Origin: Streptomyces djakartensis
GTDB lineage: Bacteria > Actinomycetota > Actinomycetes > Streptomycetales > Streptomycetaceae
Direction of reading: 5' to 3'
Length of the DNA stretch: 64,000 nucleotides
NCBI RefSeq assembly: GCF_014651075.1
Contig: NZ_BMWE01000001.1
Span: forward strand, 434,001-498,000
Positions 36,610 to 45,380 of this stretch are shown one piece after another. The translations under genes and the position numbers were made by a program. The notes beneath the pieces were generated by a model. It searched no databases and had not been told where the DNA came from. It saw only the letters and a list, made by a program, of their open reading frames with translations. The stretch's first letter is position 1. Each line of letters starts with the position of its first letter.

Positions 36610-37695
36610 TCAGAGCCTCTTGGCGCTCCGCAGCGTCTTGGCGTAGTAGCCGTTGCCGTCCAGCCGGGAGACTCCGCCGACGTCACCGATGGTCGGCCCG
36701 TTGACCTCCTCGCGGCTGGATACGAAGAGCAGGTGGCCCTCGGTGTCGTAGCCGAGCACCATGCCGACATGGTCCAGGCGCTGCTTCGTGCGGGTGTCGA
36801 GCTTGAAGAAGACCAGGTCACCGGGCTGGAGCTGGTCGATGCCGGTCGGCCGGTCCTTGGGCGAGATGCCGGTGAGCGGCAGGATGTCGGTCCCGCGGTC
36901 GGAGCGGGCCATGCCGTTGGCGGTGCGCGGCAGGCCGTCGCCGGATTCGTCCGAGGACATCAGCGGGTAGCGGCCGCGGTAGCCGAACACCATCCGCATG
37001 TATCCCGAGCAGTCGATGGACCGGGCGCGCAGCGTCTCCGGCTGCCCGATCACGCCGTCCCGGAAGGGGTACGGGACGCCGAGGTAGTCGTAGAAGTCGG
37101 ACTGCTCCAGGCGGAGGTCCCCGCCCTCCGCACCGCCCGTGTTGAGGGGACCGAAGTTGGCGTCACCGGCGTAGACGGTGCCCCGCGCGTCCTTCTTCTG
37201 CTTGGCGCCCGCGACGTACTGGAAGGCGATGGCCAGCAGGTCGTCCTCCTTGCTGGTGCCGTATTCGGCGTACCAGTCCTTGAACCACTTCTGCTTGTCG
37301 GCGCCCTTCTTCCAGGGCTCGGGCATGAGGCGCACCCAGTCGGTCGTGGAGACCTTGGAGCTCGTCGACGAGGGTTCGGCGAAGGTGCGGGCCGGCCCGG
37401 TCAGGGTCGCGGTGCGGGCCCCGTCGGTGAACACCGCCCTGACCTTGCCGTCGGAACCGCGCAGCACGGAGCGGGCCGGGTTCTCCAGCCGGGACCAGCT
37501 CTCGCCGCCCTTGTCCCGGGCCTTCGTCGCGCCGCCGGCCCGGTCCGAGCCGTCCAGCACGCCGACGTTCGTGATCTCCGGGACGCCGGCGTCCTCCTGC
37601 TTGCGGAGCTCCACGGTGAGGTAGCCGGAGGTGGCGACGAGCGCCAGCACCACGAGGCCTGAGAGGACCGGCCGCGATTTCTTCTTCCCTGCCAT
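36610..37695 (-). CDS. Secreted NlpC/P60 hydrolase of the poly-gamma-glutamate locus
   Basis: The 361-aa protein has an N-terminal signal-anchor (residues 9-27) and a C-terminal NlpC/P60 domain: Cys229 in RSIDCSGYMRMVFGY, the QPGDLVFFKL strand, and His309 in LDHVGMVLG. Residues 80-220 form an extra domain with ARTFAEPSS and DWYAEYGTSKEDDLLAIAFQY. NlpC/P60 enzymes cut gamma-D-glutamyl bonds, so as last gene of the pgs operon it could trim or release poly-gamma-glutamate rather than, or as well as, peptidoglycan. That role is inferred from context. Confidence 0.85.
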   Translation of the reverse strand: MAGKKKSRPVLSGLVVLALVATSGYLTVELRKQEDAGVPEITNVGVLDGSDRAGGATKARDKGGESWSRLENPARSVLRGSDGKVRAVFTDGARTATLTGPARTFAEPSSTSSKVSTTDWVRLMPEPWKKGADKQKWFKDWYAEYGTSKEDDLLAIAFQYVAGAKQKKDARGTVYAGDANFGPLNTGGAEGGDLRLEQSDFYDYLGVPYPFRDGVIGQPETLRARSIDCSGYMRMVFGYRGRYPLMSSDESGDGLPRTANGMARSDRGTDILPLTGISPKDRPTGIDQLQPGDLVFFKLDTRTKQRLDHVGMVLGYDTEGHLLFVSSREEVNGPTIGDVGGVSRLDGNGYYAKTLRSAKRL

Positions 37696-37733
37696 GTGTT
37701 CCCTCCTGGGATGTCGATCTCCGGACGCGGTTC

Positions 37734-38216
37734 TCAGACGGTGGGCATGATGCCGAGCAGCAGTCCGGCGGCGACGACGATGTAGGCCATGAGCGAGACG
37801 GTGCCGGTCGCCAGCAGCGTCGCCCCCTTGGGCTGGCGGACCATCTGGTACGCGATCAGGCCGGGCACGATGAAGCCGAGGGTCTGGTTGCCGTAGAGCA
37901 GCGGGAACTCGAGCGAGAGCACGATCATCACGGTGGCCTGGAGCAGCACGCCCAGCAGGACCACCGCGGCGAACAGCCGCTTGCCGTAGAGGATCACCAG
38001 CCGCTGCATGACCTTGGTGCCCGCGTAGGTGAGCGCGGTGACGCCGACCACCATGGCCGCCCGCTGGAGGTCCTCGATGAGGGTCAGGGCGAGCCAGCCG
38101 GGCGTGATCATGCCGCCGGGCGAGAGGTTGGTGGTCAGGTAGCACAGCAACGAGAAGAACAGGCCGATGGCGATGCCGAGGGCGGCCATCTCGGGGGTCA
38201 GGGCGGCGGTGGTCAA
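37734..38216 (-). CDS. pgsC: Poly-gamma-glutamate biosynthesis protein PgsC/CapC
   Basis: The 160-aa membrane protein has about five helices and the PgsC pattern: LGIAIGLFFSLLCYLTTNLSPGGMITPGWLAL and YGKRLFAAVVLLGVLL. PgsC partners PgsB in the membrane synthase that links glutamates through gamma bonds. A TTG at 38216 with GGAG at 6 nt is used as start; ATG 9 codons later is possible. It lies between pgsB and the NlpC/P60 gene. Confidence 0.92.
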   Translation of the reverse strand: MTTAALTPEMAALGIAIGLFFSLLCYLTTNLSPGGMITPGWLALTLIEDLQRAAMVVGVTALTYAGTKVMQRLVILYGKRLFAAVVLLGVLLQATVMIVLSLEFPLLYGNQTLGFIVPGLIAYQMVRQPKGATLLATGTVSLMAYIVVAAGLLLGIMPTV

Positions 38217-38297
38217 CGGAGTCTCCGGGCACGGGTGCGGGTCGTGGTGCGGGGCGGTCGGCGTGCGGGCGCGGGGTGTCGTCCCCGCCCGCTGAGG

Positions 38298-39806
38298 TCA
38301 GTGGCGCGGATGCTGCCCACCGCCGTCGGCCGCCGGGTACGGATGACCGCCGCCCGCGTCGTCGCCGTACGGCCAGGTCTGCTGGACCGGGGCGGCGTAC
38401 CGCCCCTGCTCCTGGCCGTAACTCCCCTGGTGCCCATCGGTCTGCTGGGCCCATGACGGGTGGCGCTGCTGAGCGGGGAAGCGGACCACCGGGATCTCCT
38501 GGGTCTGCGCGGCCTGGTAGCGCTCCTCGTAGGCCACGGGGTACGGGGCGTACGGGTCCAGGCGCGCCGGCTGGGGCGGCGGCACGGGGCCGTCCGCGGG
38601 CCGGTCCGCCTCCGCGGGCACGGAGTCGTCCGCCGGGAGTTCGGCCAGGTATTCGAGGAGTTCCTCGCCCTGGCCGTGGATGTTGCCGATGGCGACGAGG
38701 GAGGAGTCGGCCGCCATGCGCTCCAGCAGGGCCGGCATGAACTCGTCGGCCGACCGCCGCTCACCACCGAGGTCGACCGCGCGGTCGCGCCATTCGGCCG
38801 GGATGGCGTCGATGGCGCTCTTGGCGGGGTGACCGATCACGAACACGTTGTCCGGCTCGAGGTCGGGGATGATCTCACCCATCTGCCCGTTGCGCTCGAC
38901 GCGGTCGGGCCGGCAGTTGATCACGACGTTCAGCGGCCGGTGGATCGCTCCGAGGTCGAGCAGCTGGTTGATGTTCATCAGCGTCGACTCGGGGTCGTTG
39001 GCCGCGAAGACGTTGGCGAAGGCGAGCTTCTTGCCCTCGGGCGTCACGTAGCGCTCGACGGACAGCACGCCCGGGTCCGGCGGGGCGTCGTACATGCCCT
39101 GCAGGGCGACCCGCCGCTCGACGCCGAGCAGTTCGGCCACCACGAGGGCGATCGCGACGTTCTCCTTGAAGGTGAACCAGCTGAAGCCGCGCAGCTCCTC
39201 GTCGGTCACCGTCTCCGGGTCCGCGTAGACGAGCTTGCAGTTACGGGCGTCGGCCTCCTCCTGGAGGATGTGGAAGCGCTCCTTCTCGGCGGTGACGCAG
39301 ATGCCGCCCTCCGGCATGGAGCGGCACAGCGACCGGGCCACGTCGTCGAGGGTGGGTCCCATCTCGGCGAGGTGGTCCTCGCGGACGTTGCACAGCACGC
39401 CGATCGTGGAGCGGATCAGCTTGCTCTGGTTCACCTCCTGAAGGGCCGGCATGACGGCCATGCACTCGATGACGAGGGCGTCGGGCCGGTAGGTGGCGGC
39501 CCGGCGCACGATGCCGATCTGCTCCACCACGTTGGCGATGCCGAACTTGCGGTAGACCGGTTCCTCGGTGGCGTCGGGGTGGATGAACCGGGCCGCGGTG
39601 CCCGTGGTCTTCGCCACGGTGACCAGGTCGCCGCCGCGCAGCGCCCCGGCGCACAGCCGGGTGATGGAGGACTTGCCGCGGATGCCGTTCACGAGCACAC
39701 GCGAGGGGATGCTGTGCAGGCTGGCGTAGTGCCGGCGCTGTTCCACGATGCCCGCCACGAGCAGCAGCACACCGCCGGTGAGCAGGACGAAGTACAGATA
39801 GAGCAC
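38298..39806 (-). CDS. pgsB: Poly-gamma-glutamate synthase PgsB/CapB with extended C-terminus
   Basis: The 502-aa protein has an N-terminal hydrophobic anchor (residues 3-20) and the amide-ligase ATP-binding loop GIRGKSS at 41-47, as in folylpolyglutamate and Mur ligases. Further PgsB motifs are TTGTAARFIHPD, ECMAVMPALQEVNQSKLI and NVREDHLAEMG. It activates and adds glutamate to the growing polymer at the inner membrane. Residues ~392-502 are a Pro/Gln/Tyr/Gly-rich tail that the ~390-residue Bacillus enzymes lack; it looks disordered and may bind partners. Confidence 0.95.
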   Translation of the reverse strand: MLYLYFVLLTGGVLLLVAGIVEQRRHYASLHSIPSRVLVNGIRGKSSITRLCAGALRGGDLVTVAKTTGTAARFIHPDATEEPVYRKFGIANVVEQIGIVRRAATYRPDALVIECMAVMPALQEVNQSKLIRSTIGVLCNVREDHLAEMGPTLDDVARSLCRSMPEGGICVTAEKERFHILQEEADARNCKLVYADPETVTDEELRGFSWFTFKENVAIALVVAELLGVERRVALQGMYDAPPDPGVLSVERYVTPEGKKLAFANVFAANDPESTLMNINQLLDLGAIHRPLNVVINCRPDRVERNGQMGEIIPDLEPDNVFVIGHPAKSAIDAIPAEWRDRAVDLGGERRSADEFMPALLERMAADSSLVAIGNIHGQGEELLEYLAELPADDSVPAEADRPADGPVPPPQPARLDPYAPYPVAYEERYQAAQTQEIPVVRFPAQQRHPSWAQQTDGHQGSYGQEQGRYAAPVQQTWPYGDDAGGGHPYPAADGGGQHPRH

Positions 39807-39813
39807 GGCTGGG

Positions 39814-42123
39814 TCACCTTCCCCGAACGCCGGCTTCCGGCTCCGCGAGCCGGCGCGCCTGGGTCTGCTTACGGGCCTGGAGTTGCTGACGCAGCAGTTC
39901 GAGGCTGCGTATGACGGCGCCCACCTCGTCCTGGTAGCGGGGGTACAGCACGGACTTGAGGTCGCCGTCGGCCAGCTTCTCCGCGCTGGCCGCCAGGGCG
40001 CGCATCGGCCGGGCCACCACCAGGTGCACCCAGCCGAGGCAGACGACGATCAGGGCCAGGCCGAGCAGTCCGGCCAGGACGCTGCGGTCCTCGCGCTGGT
40101 ACGGGGTGATCTGGAAGTCCTTGGCGTTCTGCCAGCTGACCACGGTCCAGCCGATGTCGGCCGCCACACCGCCGCCGGAGAACGGGGCGGCGGCGGCCAC
40201 CGTGGTGCCGCGCCCTTCGCGGATCAGCAGGCCGTTCTCGACGGGGCCGGCGCCGACGTGGACGTTGCCGGCCCGGACAAGGTCGGCGAGCGCGTCGCGC
40301 GGCAGCTCCTCGAAGGCCAGGAAGCCGTCGCTGGCGGCGATCGTCTCCGCCTCGGAGTCGACCACGCGGACCTCGCCGAGCCCGGGCCGCTTCAGCAGCG
40401 AGTTGAGGAACTCGACCCTGACCTCGCCGACCAGGGTCATCCCCTTGTGGTCCGGCAGGGGCGCGGCGGCCTGGACGACCGGCTTCTTCCCGCCCTTGCC
40501 TGTGACCCGGACCAGCGGCGGGTCGTCCCCGTCCACGAAGTCGGCGCGCGGCTCCTCCCCCGCGCGGGCGACCACATCGCCGTCCTCACCGAGGAGGTAC
40601 AGCGCCTGGTAGCGGGTGTGCTCGCGCAGGGTCTCCTCGAGCAGCGCCCGGCCCGCGCCGGCGTCGTCCGGGTCGATCAGCCGGGAGGTGGAGACCAGGT
40701 CCGCCTGTGCCTCGTTGAGCGCCCGGCGCACCCGGTCGGCGACCAGGTCGGTGCGGTCGCGCTGGTCGTTGACCATGGAGGCCGGGATGCTGACGGAGTC
40801 GTCGGTGCGGTTCAGCAGGAGGCCGACGGGCAGGCACCACAGCAACAGCAGGACGGTGGTCAGTGCGAGCGGCCCGCGCACCCCGAACCGTCCCTTGACG
40901 CGCTGCCGCCCGCCGGAGTCGCCGTCCGGGCCGCCCAGCTGCGCGCGCAGCCTCTCCAGGGCGGAGCCGACGCGCGCGGCCTCGCCCCAGCGGGGTACGG
41001 CCACCGGGCGGGTGAGGTCGCCACGGGCCAGTCGGCGGGACTCGAGGAAGAGGCGCAGCAGCGGCCGCTGCACGGTCGCCCACAGCACGGCGGCGGCGAG
41101 CAGTCCGAGCACCACCAGGGCTCCGGCCGCCAGCAGCCCGTACAGTTCCCGGCCGGGGCCGGCGGCCTGCTGGACCACGGGCAGCAGGGCGACGACGGTG
41201 AGCCCGAGCCCCGCGCCGACGCTGCTCTTCTCCTCCGGGTCGGAGGAGGACAGGGAGGCGTAACCGGCCGTGGCGATACGGCCGTTGTAGTTCTCGCCGA
41301 CGAGGGTCCCGCTGACCCCGGGGTAACCGCGGGAGCCCGGTTCCCGGGCGCTGACCGGGTCCTGCTCGGTCTCCCGTGCCGCCCGGGCGGACAGTCCGCT
41401 CATCTGCTTCTGGAGGAAGCCGAGTTCCTTGCGCTCCTGGTCGGAGTTGAGCGCCTCGGACTGCTCGAACCCGGCCGTGGCGAGGATTTCCCCGCCGGTG
41501 GCGACGACCGCCATCGAGCGGAACGGGCCCAGGTTGATGGCGGGCACGGACAGGCTGTTGGAGGCGAGCAGCAGCTGCTGCGGCCCGCCCTCGAAGTCGA
41601 GGACCGCCATGGTCATCAGGCGTACGTCACCGGTCTCCAGCCGCACCATGCGGGGCTTGAGGGCCTTGTCCCCGGTGAGGACGTCCTTGTCCAGCCAGCC
41701 GAGGGGAATCGTTTCCCCCCTGGCGGCCAGCACCTTGCCGCTCTCCAGGTCCAGAACCGTGGTGCCCGTCCACTTCTGGTACGTCCTGCCCAGGTCGGAC
41801 AGAATCCGCTCGGGTTTCACCGGCGGCCCCGCGTTCAGCGCGGCGGCGGTGCGGTTCAGGTCCGTGACCCGCTCGTCGATCGAGGCACGCAGGGCGATGG
41901 CGCCGTCCTCGGCGAAGTGCTGCTGCGAGGAGAGCACCGCCTGCGGTACGGCCGGTTCACCGGCGGGGCCGAGCACTTGGGCGGTGAGGCCCGCGAGGGC
42001 GAGCACCAGCACACACAGCAGCGCGATCGGGGGGCGGATGCCGCCCAGCAGCGGCATGTCCGCGCGTCGCCGACTGCGCCGCCGTCCTCCCTTCGCGGGG
42101 CGCACGGCGCGGGTGGGTGTCAC
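39814..42123 (-). CDS. Membrane protein with two sensor-HAMP modules and no output domain
   Basis: The 769-aa protein is built as two similar halves. Half one: helix 32-52, an extracytoplasmic Cache-like region to ~325, helix 327-350, HAMP-like linker 351-397 (LLRLFLESRRLARGDLTRPV). Half two: helix 415-437, second outside region to ~680, helix 682-703, HAMP 704-750 (PMRALAASAEKLADGDLKSV). It then ends in a short basic tail; no kinase, cyclase or methyl-accepting domain follows. The GTG start has GGAGGAG upstream. It lies 7 bp before pgsB and so is expressed with the polymer synthase, perhaps passing an outside signal to PgsBC. Confidence 0.85.
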   Translation of the reverse strand: MTPTRAVRPAKGGRRRSRRRADMPLLGGIRPPIALLCVLVLALAGLTAQVLGPAGEPAVPQAVLSSQQHFAEDGAIALRASIDERVTDLNRTAAALNAGPPVKPERILSDLGRTYQKWTGTTVLDLESGKVLAARGETIPLGWLDKDVLTGDKALKPRMVRLETGDVRLMTMAVLDFEGGPQQLLLASNSLSVPAINLGPFRSMAVVATGGEILATAGFEQSEALNSDQERKELGFLQKQMSGLSARAARETEQDPVSAREPGSRGYPGVSGTLVGENYNGRIATAGYASLSSSDPEEKSSVGAGLGLTVVALLPVVQQAAGPGRELYGLLAAGALVVLGLLAAAVLWATVQRPLLRLFLESRRLARGDLTRPVAVPRWGEAARVGSALERLRAQLGGPDGDSGGRQRVKGRFGVRGPLALTTVLLLLWCLPVGLLLNRTDDSVSIPASMVNDQRDRTDLVADRVRRALNEAQADLVSTSRLIDPDDAGAGRALLEETLREHTRYQALYLLGEDGDVVARAGEEPRADFVDGDDPPLVRVTGKGGKKPVVQAAAPLPDHKGMTLVGEVRVEFLNSLLKRPGLGEVRVVDSEAETIAASDGFLAFEELPRDALADLVRAGNVHVGAGPVENGLLIREGRGTTVAAAAPFSGGGVAADIGWTVVSWQNAKDFQITPYQREDRSVLAGLLGLALIVVCLGWVHLVVARPMRALAASAEKLADGDLKSVLYPRYQDEVGAVIRSLELLRQQLQARKQTQARRLAEPEAGVRGR

Positions 42124-42262
42124 CGGTGGTCTCCTCCGGCCTCTCTGGATGAAGGACAGCCGAACAGAGCACCACTCACGCGGAGGGTGACGGGCCGCCG
42201 TTTATCAAGACTGTTGAAAGGGGCCGGGGTTGTACCGTTCGCCGCCCCCGGGTGCTGTGGCT

Positions 42263-43465
42263 CTAGTCACGCTCCAGCGTGAGCTCCTTCAGGCCGTCGC
42301 CCCCCGGCGTCCCGCGGTTGTACAGGAAACCGCGCGTGCGGTCGGCCGCCAGCCGGTAGCGGGCCAGCCGCTCCTCGGAGAGGTCGTCCGGAGTCTCGAG
42401 CGCCCTGCGCACGTCCACCAGCCGGTGGTCCTCGACGGCGCCGGCGGGCGGCTTCTCGCCGGTCTCCACCTCCGGCGGGATGTCCATCAGCGTCGTGGCG
42501 TAGCGGGCCGAGACGTCCCAGCCGTCGGTCGTCTCGCGGAACTCGAACCAGCCGATCGCGCCCTCCTCGGTGAGCCCGGTGGGCGAGGAGTGACGGGCGA
42601 CCTGGTTGCCCAGGCTGTAGGCGATCCAGGTGCCGTTCACCTTCTGGATCGGCTGCACCACATGGGCGTGGTGCCCGATGACCAGGTCGATCCCGGTCTC
42701 CTTGGTGAGCCGCTCCGCCAGCTCCAGCTGGGGGGCGCTGGGTTCGTTGTAGTGCTCGAGCCCCCAGTGGACCGAGAGGATCACCACCTCGGCGCCCTTG
42801 TCGCGCGCCCGGGCCTCGGCCTTCTTGATGGCGTCCGTGTCGATCCGGTTGAACGCCCACTTCTCCTTGTCCGGCGTCGGGTTGAGGAACGACATCCAGG
42901 AGAACGAGAGGTGGGCGACCTTGACGCCGTTGACCTCACGGATGTTGACCTGTTCCGCCTCCTTGGGCGTACGGGCCGAGCCCGTGTGCCCGAGGCCGGC
43001 CTTGTCCATGGCGTTCAGGGTGCGCCGTACGGCACCCAGGCCGTGGTCGTAGGTGTGGTTGGAGGCCGTCGAGCAGGTGTCGTAGCCCACGTTCTTCAGC
43101 GCCGTCAGGATCTGCGGCGGGACGAGGAACTCCGGGTACCCCTCGAAGGGTCCCCGTGGCTTTCCGACGGGCGTCTCCATGTGACAGATGGCCAGATCAG
43201 CCTTGCTGATGACCGGTTTGATCCCGGCGAGCAACGGCCCGAAGTCCAGCCCGGCCTCTCCCTCGCCGGTCTCCTTGGCGTCCTTGGCGGCCTGGTCCAC
43301 CAGCTCGGGATGGATCAGGACGTCACCGGCGGCCGCCACGGTGAAGGAACGCCCGCCCGGCTTCACCTGCGCCGTGGAGGCCCCGGAGGTGCACGCGGCC
43401 GTCACGGCGATGGCCGTGAAAGCGGTTACCGCCCGAGCGATCCGGAGAGGTTTACGAAGTGTCAC
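42263..43465 (-). CDS. pgsA: CapA/PgsA-family poly-gamma-glutamate lipoprotein
   Basis: The 400-aa protein has a signal peptide with lipobox VTAAC (Cys25) and then a calcineurin-like metallophosphatase fold of the CapA type: AGDVLIH (Asp48, His52), METP (Glu97), SNHTYDHG (Asn136, His137, Asp140, His141), SVHWG and GHHAHVVQ (His265, His266, His268). PgsA/CapA is needed for polymer transport or for activity of PgsBC at the outer face. It is the first gene of the leftward operon. Its GTG start is only 14 bp from the start of the divergent lipoprotein gene. Confidence 0.93.
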   Translation of the reverse strand: MTLRKPLRIARAVTAFTAIAVTAACTSGASTAQVKPGGRSFTVAAAGDVLIHPELVDQAAKDAKETGEGEAGLDFGPLLAGIKPVISKADLAICHMETPVGKPRGPFEGYPEFLVPPQILTALKNVGYDTCSTASNHTYDHGLGAVRRTLNAMDKAGLGHTGSARTPKEAEQVNIREVNGVKVAHLSFSWMSFLNPTPDKEKWAFNRIDTDAIKKAEARARDKGAEVVILSVHWGLEHYNEPSAPQLELAERLTKETGIDLVIGHHAHVVQPIQKVNGTWIAYSLGNQVARHSSPTGLTEEGAIGWFEFRETTDGWDVSARYATTLMDIPPEVETGEKPPAGAVEDHRLVDVRRALETPDDLSEERLARYRLAADRTRGFLYNRGTPGGDGLKELTLERD

Positions 43466-43468
43466 CCC

Positions 43469-43528
43469 ATCATATTCACATGAACCTCACATGCCTCACG
43501 GGCGTATCCGTCACAAGGCAGTCACATT
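43469..43528. promoter_or_regulatory. Control region with TCAC repeats between pgsA and divergent gene
   Basis: TCACAWK units start at 43476 and 43487, and at 43511 and 43522, each pair spaced by 11 bp. The 11-bp period resembles PHO boxes (PhoP sites) of Streptomyces. A TATGAT box facing pgsA lies at 43469-43474. The right pair falls inside the first codons of the divergent gene as annotated. Confidence 0.45.
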
Positions 43529-44448
43529 TGACGCACATTCTGACTCTAATCGGTTTGATCCTGGCCTTGTGTGGCTGCCAGTCGTCAACGGAGCGGTCAA
43601 CGGACGATGCCACTCCGCATGCCCGGGAACTGGTGGACCTCCGCAGCAGGATCCTCACCTACACGGCCGAGTTGGAGTCCGACGACGCGTACTCCCCGCC
43701 GGACGGCGCCCAGCGCGACCGCGTCGCCGAAAGCGTCGGCCATCTCCTGGACGGCGACACCACGGAGGCCGAACGACTGCTCGCCCCCCTCGGCCTGAAG
43801 CTCACCCGCCTCACCGACACCGACTCCGGCCGCAGGTACGACGAGATCGCCGCCGCCCGTCCGGGCAGGACCGAACGCTGGGGGCGCCTCTATCTGACCG
43901 CGGACTCGGACGTCCGCTGGAACGCGCAGGTTCCGCACCCCGTCTCCGACCGGGACACCGAGCGCCTCGGCGTACGGCTGCTGGAGGACAACCCCGGCGG
44001 CTCGCTGGTCCTGGCCGGCGCGCACCGCGAGGCGGGCCGAGGGGACGCCGCCGATGTCGCCCACCAGCGGGACAGCATGTTCCACGCCATCGTCGTGGAG
44101 CTCCAGAAACGCGACGTGCCGGGGGTTCAGCTGCACGGCTTCGCCAAGGAGTCACACCGCCCCTACGAGGCAGTCCTCTCCACCGGAGCCGCGCGGAGCA
44201 CCTTCGATGAGGCCGTCGCCCTCGCCGACGGCATGGAGGCCGACGGGCTGCGGGTCTGCCGCGGCTGGTCGGCCCGCTGCCCTCTGGAAGGCACCAGCAA
44301 CGTCCAGGGCAGGGCCGCCGAGCGCCACCACGGCAGGTTCCTCCACGTCGAGCTCTCCCCCAGGGCGCGTGGCGACGGCAACGACGCCGAGGAGGCCGCG
44401 AAGGCCCTCTCCGAACTGGTCATGACCTGGAACGCCGCAGGCCGGTGA
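43480..44448 (+). CDS. Lipoprotein of unknown function next to the pgs operon
   Basis: From the ATG at 43480 the 322-aa product has a signal sequence ending in a lipobox (GLILALCGC, Cys around 33). The mature part shows well-ordered motifs: VPHPVSDRDTERLG, SLVLAGAHREAGRG, ADVAHQRDSMFHAIV, VQLHGF, STGAARSTFDEA, TSNVQGRAAERHHG and FLHVELS. The His/Asp/Glu set suggests a metal-dependent hydrolase, but I cannot name the family. The lone promoter region shared with pgsA points to a role in polymer processing. The start is uncertain because only 14 bp separate the two divergent start codons. Confidence 0.75.
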   Translation: MNLTCLTGVSVTRQSHLTHILTLIGLILALCGCQSSTERSTDDATPHARELVDLRSRILTYTAELESDDAYSPPDGAQRDRVAESVGHLLDGDTTEAERLLAPLGLKLTRLTDTDSGRRYDEIAAARPGRTERWGRLYLTADSDVRWNAQVPHPVSDRDTERLGVRLLEDNPGGSLVLAGAHREAGRGDAADVAHQRDSMFHAIVVELQKRDVPGVQLHGFAKESHRPYEAVLSTGAARSTFDEAVALADGMEADGLRVCRGWSARCPLEGTSNVQGRAAERHHGRFLHVELSPRARGDGNDAEEAAKALSELVMTWNAAGR

Positions 44449-44465
44449 CGAACCGCGGAAGCAGG

Positions 44466-45320
44466 TCAGCAGCACCCCGCCGACGGCAGCGACCGCTTGT
44501 TCCGGGCCTCCTTGTTGCGCGCGGCGAGCAGTTCGTCGGCCGGGTAGCCGACCTCCTCCAGCGTCAGCCCGTGCGGCCGTACGACATGCACGGCCGAGTC
44601 CCGTACGCCGGCCGCCAGCACCTTGCCCGGCCAGTCGGCGGGCCGGTGTCCGTCCCCCACGAACAGCAGCGCCCCGATGAGCGACCGCACCATGTTGTGG
44701 CAGAAGGCGTCGGCCCGCACGGTGGCGGTGATGATCCCGTCCTCGCCCCGGACCAGGCTCAGTTCCTGGAGCGTGCGGATGGTGGTGGCGCCCTCCCGCC
44801 TCTTGCAGTACGCGGCGAAGTCGTGCTCCCCCAGCAGCCGGTGGGCGGCCTCGTTCATGGCGTCCACGTCGAGGGGCCAGTCGTGCCACAGCACGTGGTT
44901 GCGCAGCAGCGGATCGACGCCACCGGGGTTGTCGGTGACCCGGTACGCGTACCGCCTCCACACCGCCGAGAAGCGGGCGTTGAAGCCGCTGGGCGCCTCC
45001 CTGAGGGCCCAGACCCGCACGTCCCGGGGCAGCCGCCCGGCGAGCCGCTTCAGCAGCTTCTGGTGGTGCTCGGCCCACACCTCACGCGGCAGATCGACAT
45101 GAGCGACCTGCCCGCGGGCGTGCACCCCGGCGTCGGTACGCCCCGCCACGGTCAGCTCGTACGTCTCCCGCGACCGTGTCACCGTCCGCAGGGCGTCCTC
45201 GATCTCCCCCTGCACGGTCCGCCGCCCCCCGGCCTGCTTGGCCCACCCGGAGAACTCGCTCCCGTCGTACGACAGATCAAGACGGACACGAACGTAACCC
45301 GCTGCTGCTTCATCACTCAC
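44466..45320 (-). CDS. truA: tRNA pseudouridine(38-40) synthase TruA
   Basis: The 284-aa enzyme makes pseudouridine at positions 38-40 of the tRNA anticodon stem. Asp63 in [14 protein letters not shown] is catalytic, and [17 protein letters not shown] and [19 protein letters not shown] are family motifs. It is the last gene of the rpoA-rplQ-truA end of the ribosomal cluster, separated from rplQ by a dispersed repeat. Confidence 0.97.
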   Translation of the reverse strand: MSDEAAAGYVRVRLDLSYDGSEFSGWAKQAGGRRTVQGEIEDALRTVTRSRETYELTVAGRTDAGVHARGQVAHVDLPREVWAEHHQKLLKRLAGRLPRDVRVWALREAPSGFNARFSAVWRRYAYRVTDNPGGVDPLLRNHVLWHDWPLDVDAMNEAAHRLLGEHDFAAYCKRREGATTIRTLQELSLVRGEDGIITATVRADAFCHNMVRSLIGALLFVGDGHRPADWPGKVLAAGVRDSAVHVVRPHGLTLEEVGYPADELLAARNKEARNKRSLPSAGCC

Positions 45321-45380
45321 GTACAGATCCTCTCAGCAACACAAAAGCGGGCCCGCCCCCGAAAGGGAACGGACCCGCGG

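Noticed and set aside
39883..42282. A 799-codon open frame on the + strand
   Set aside because: It mirrors the 769-aa HAMP protein gene, which has coherent domains, a good ribosome binding site and operon spacing.
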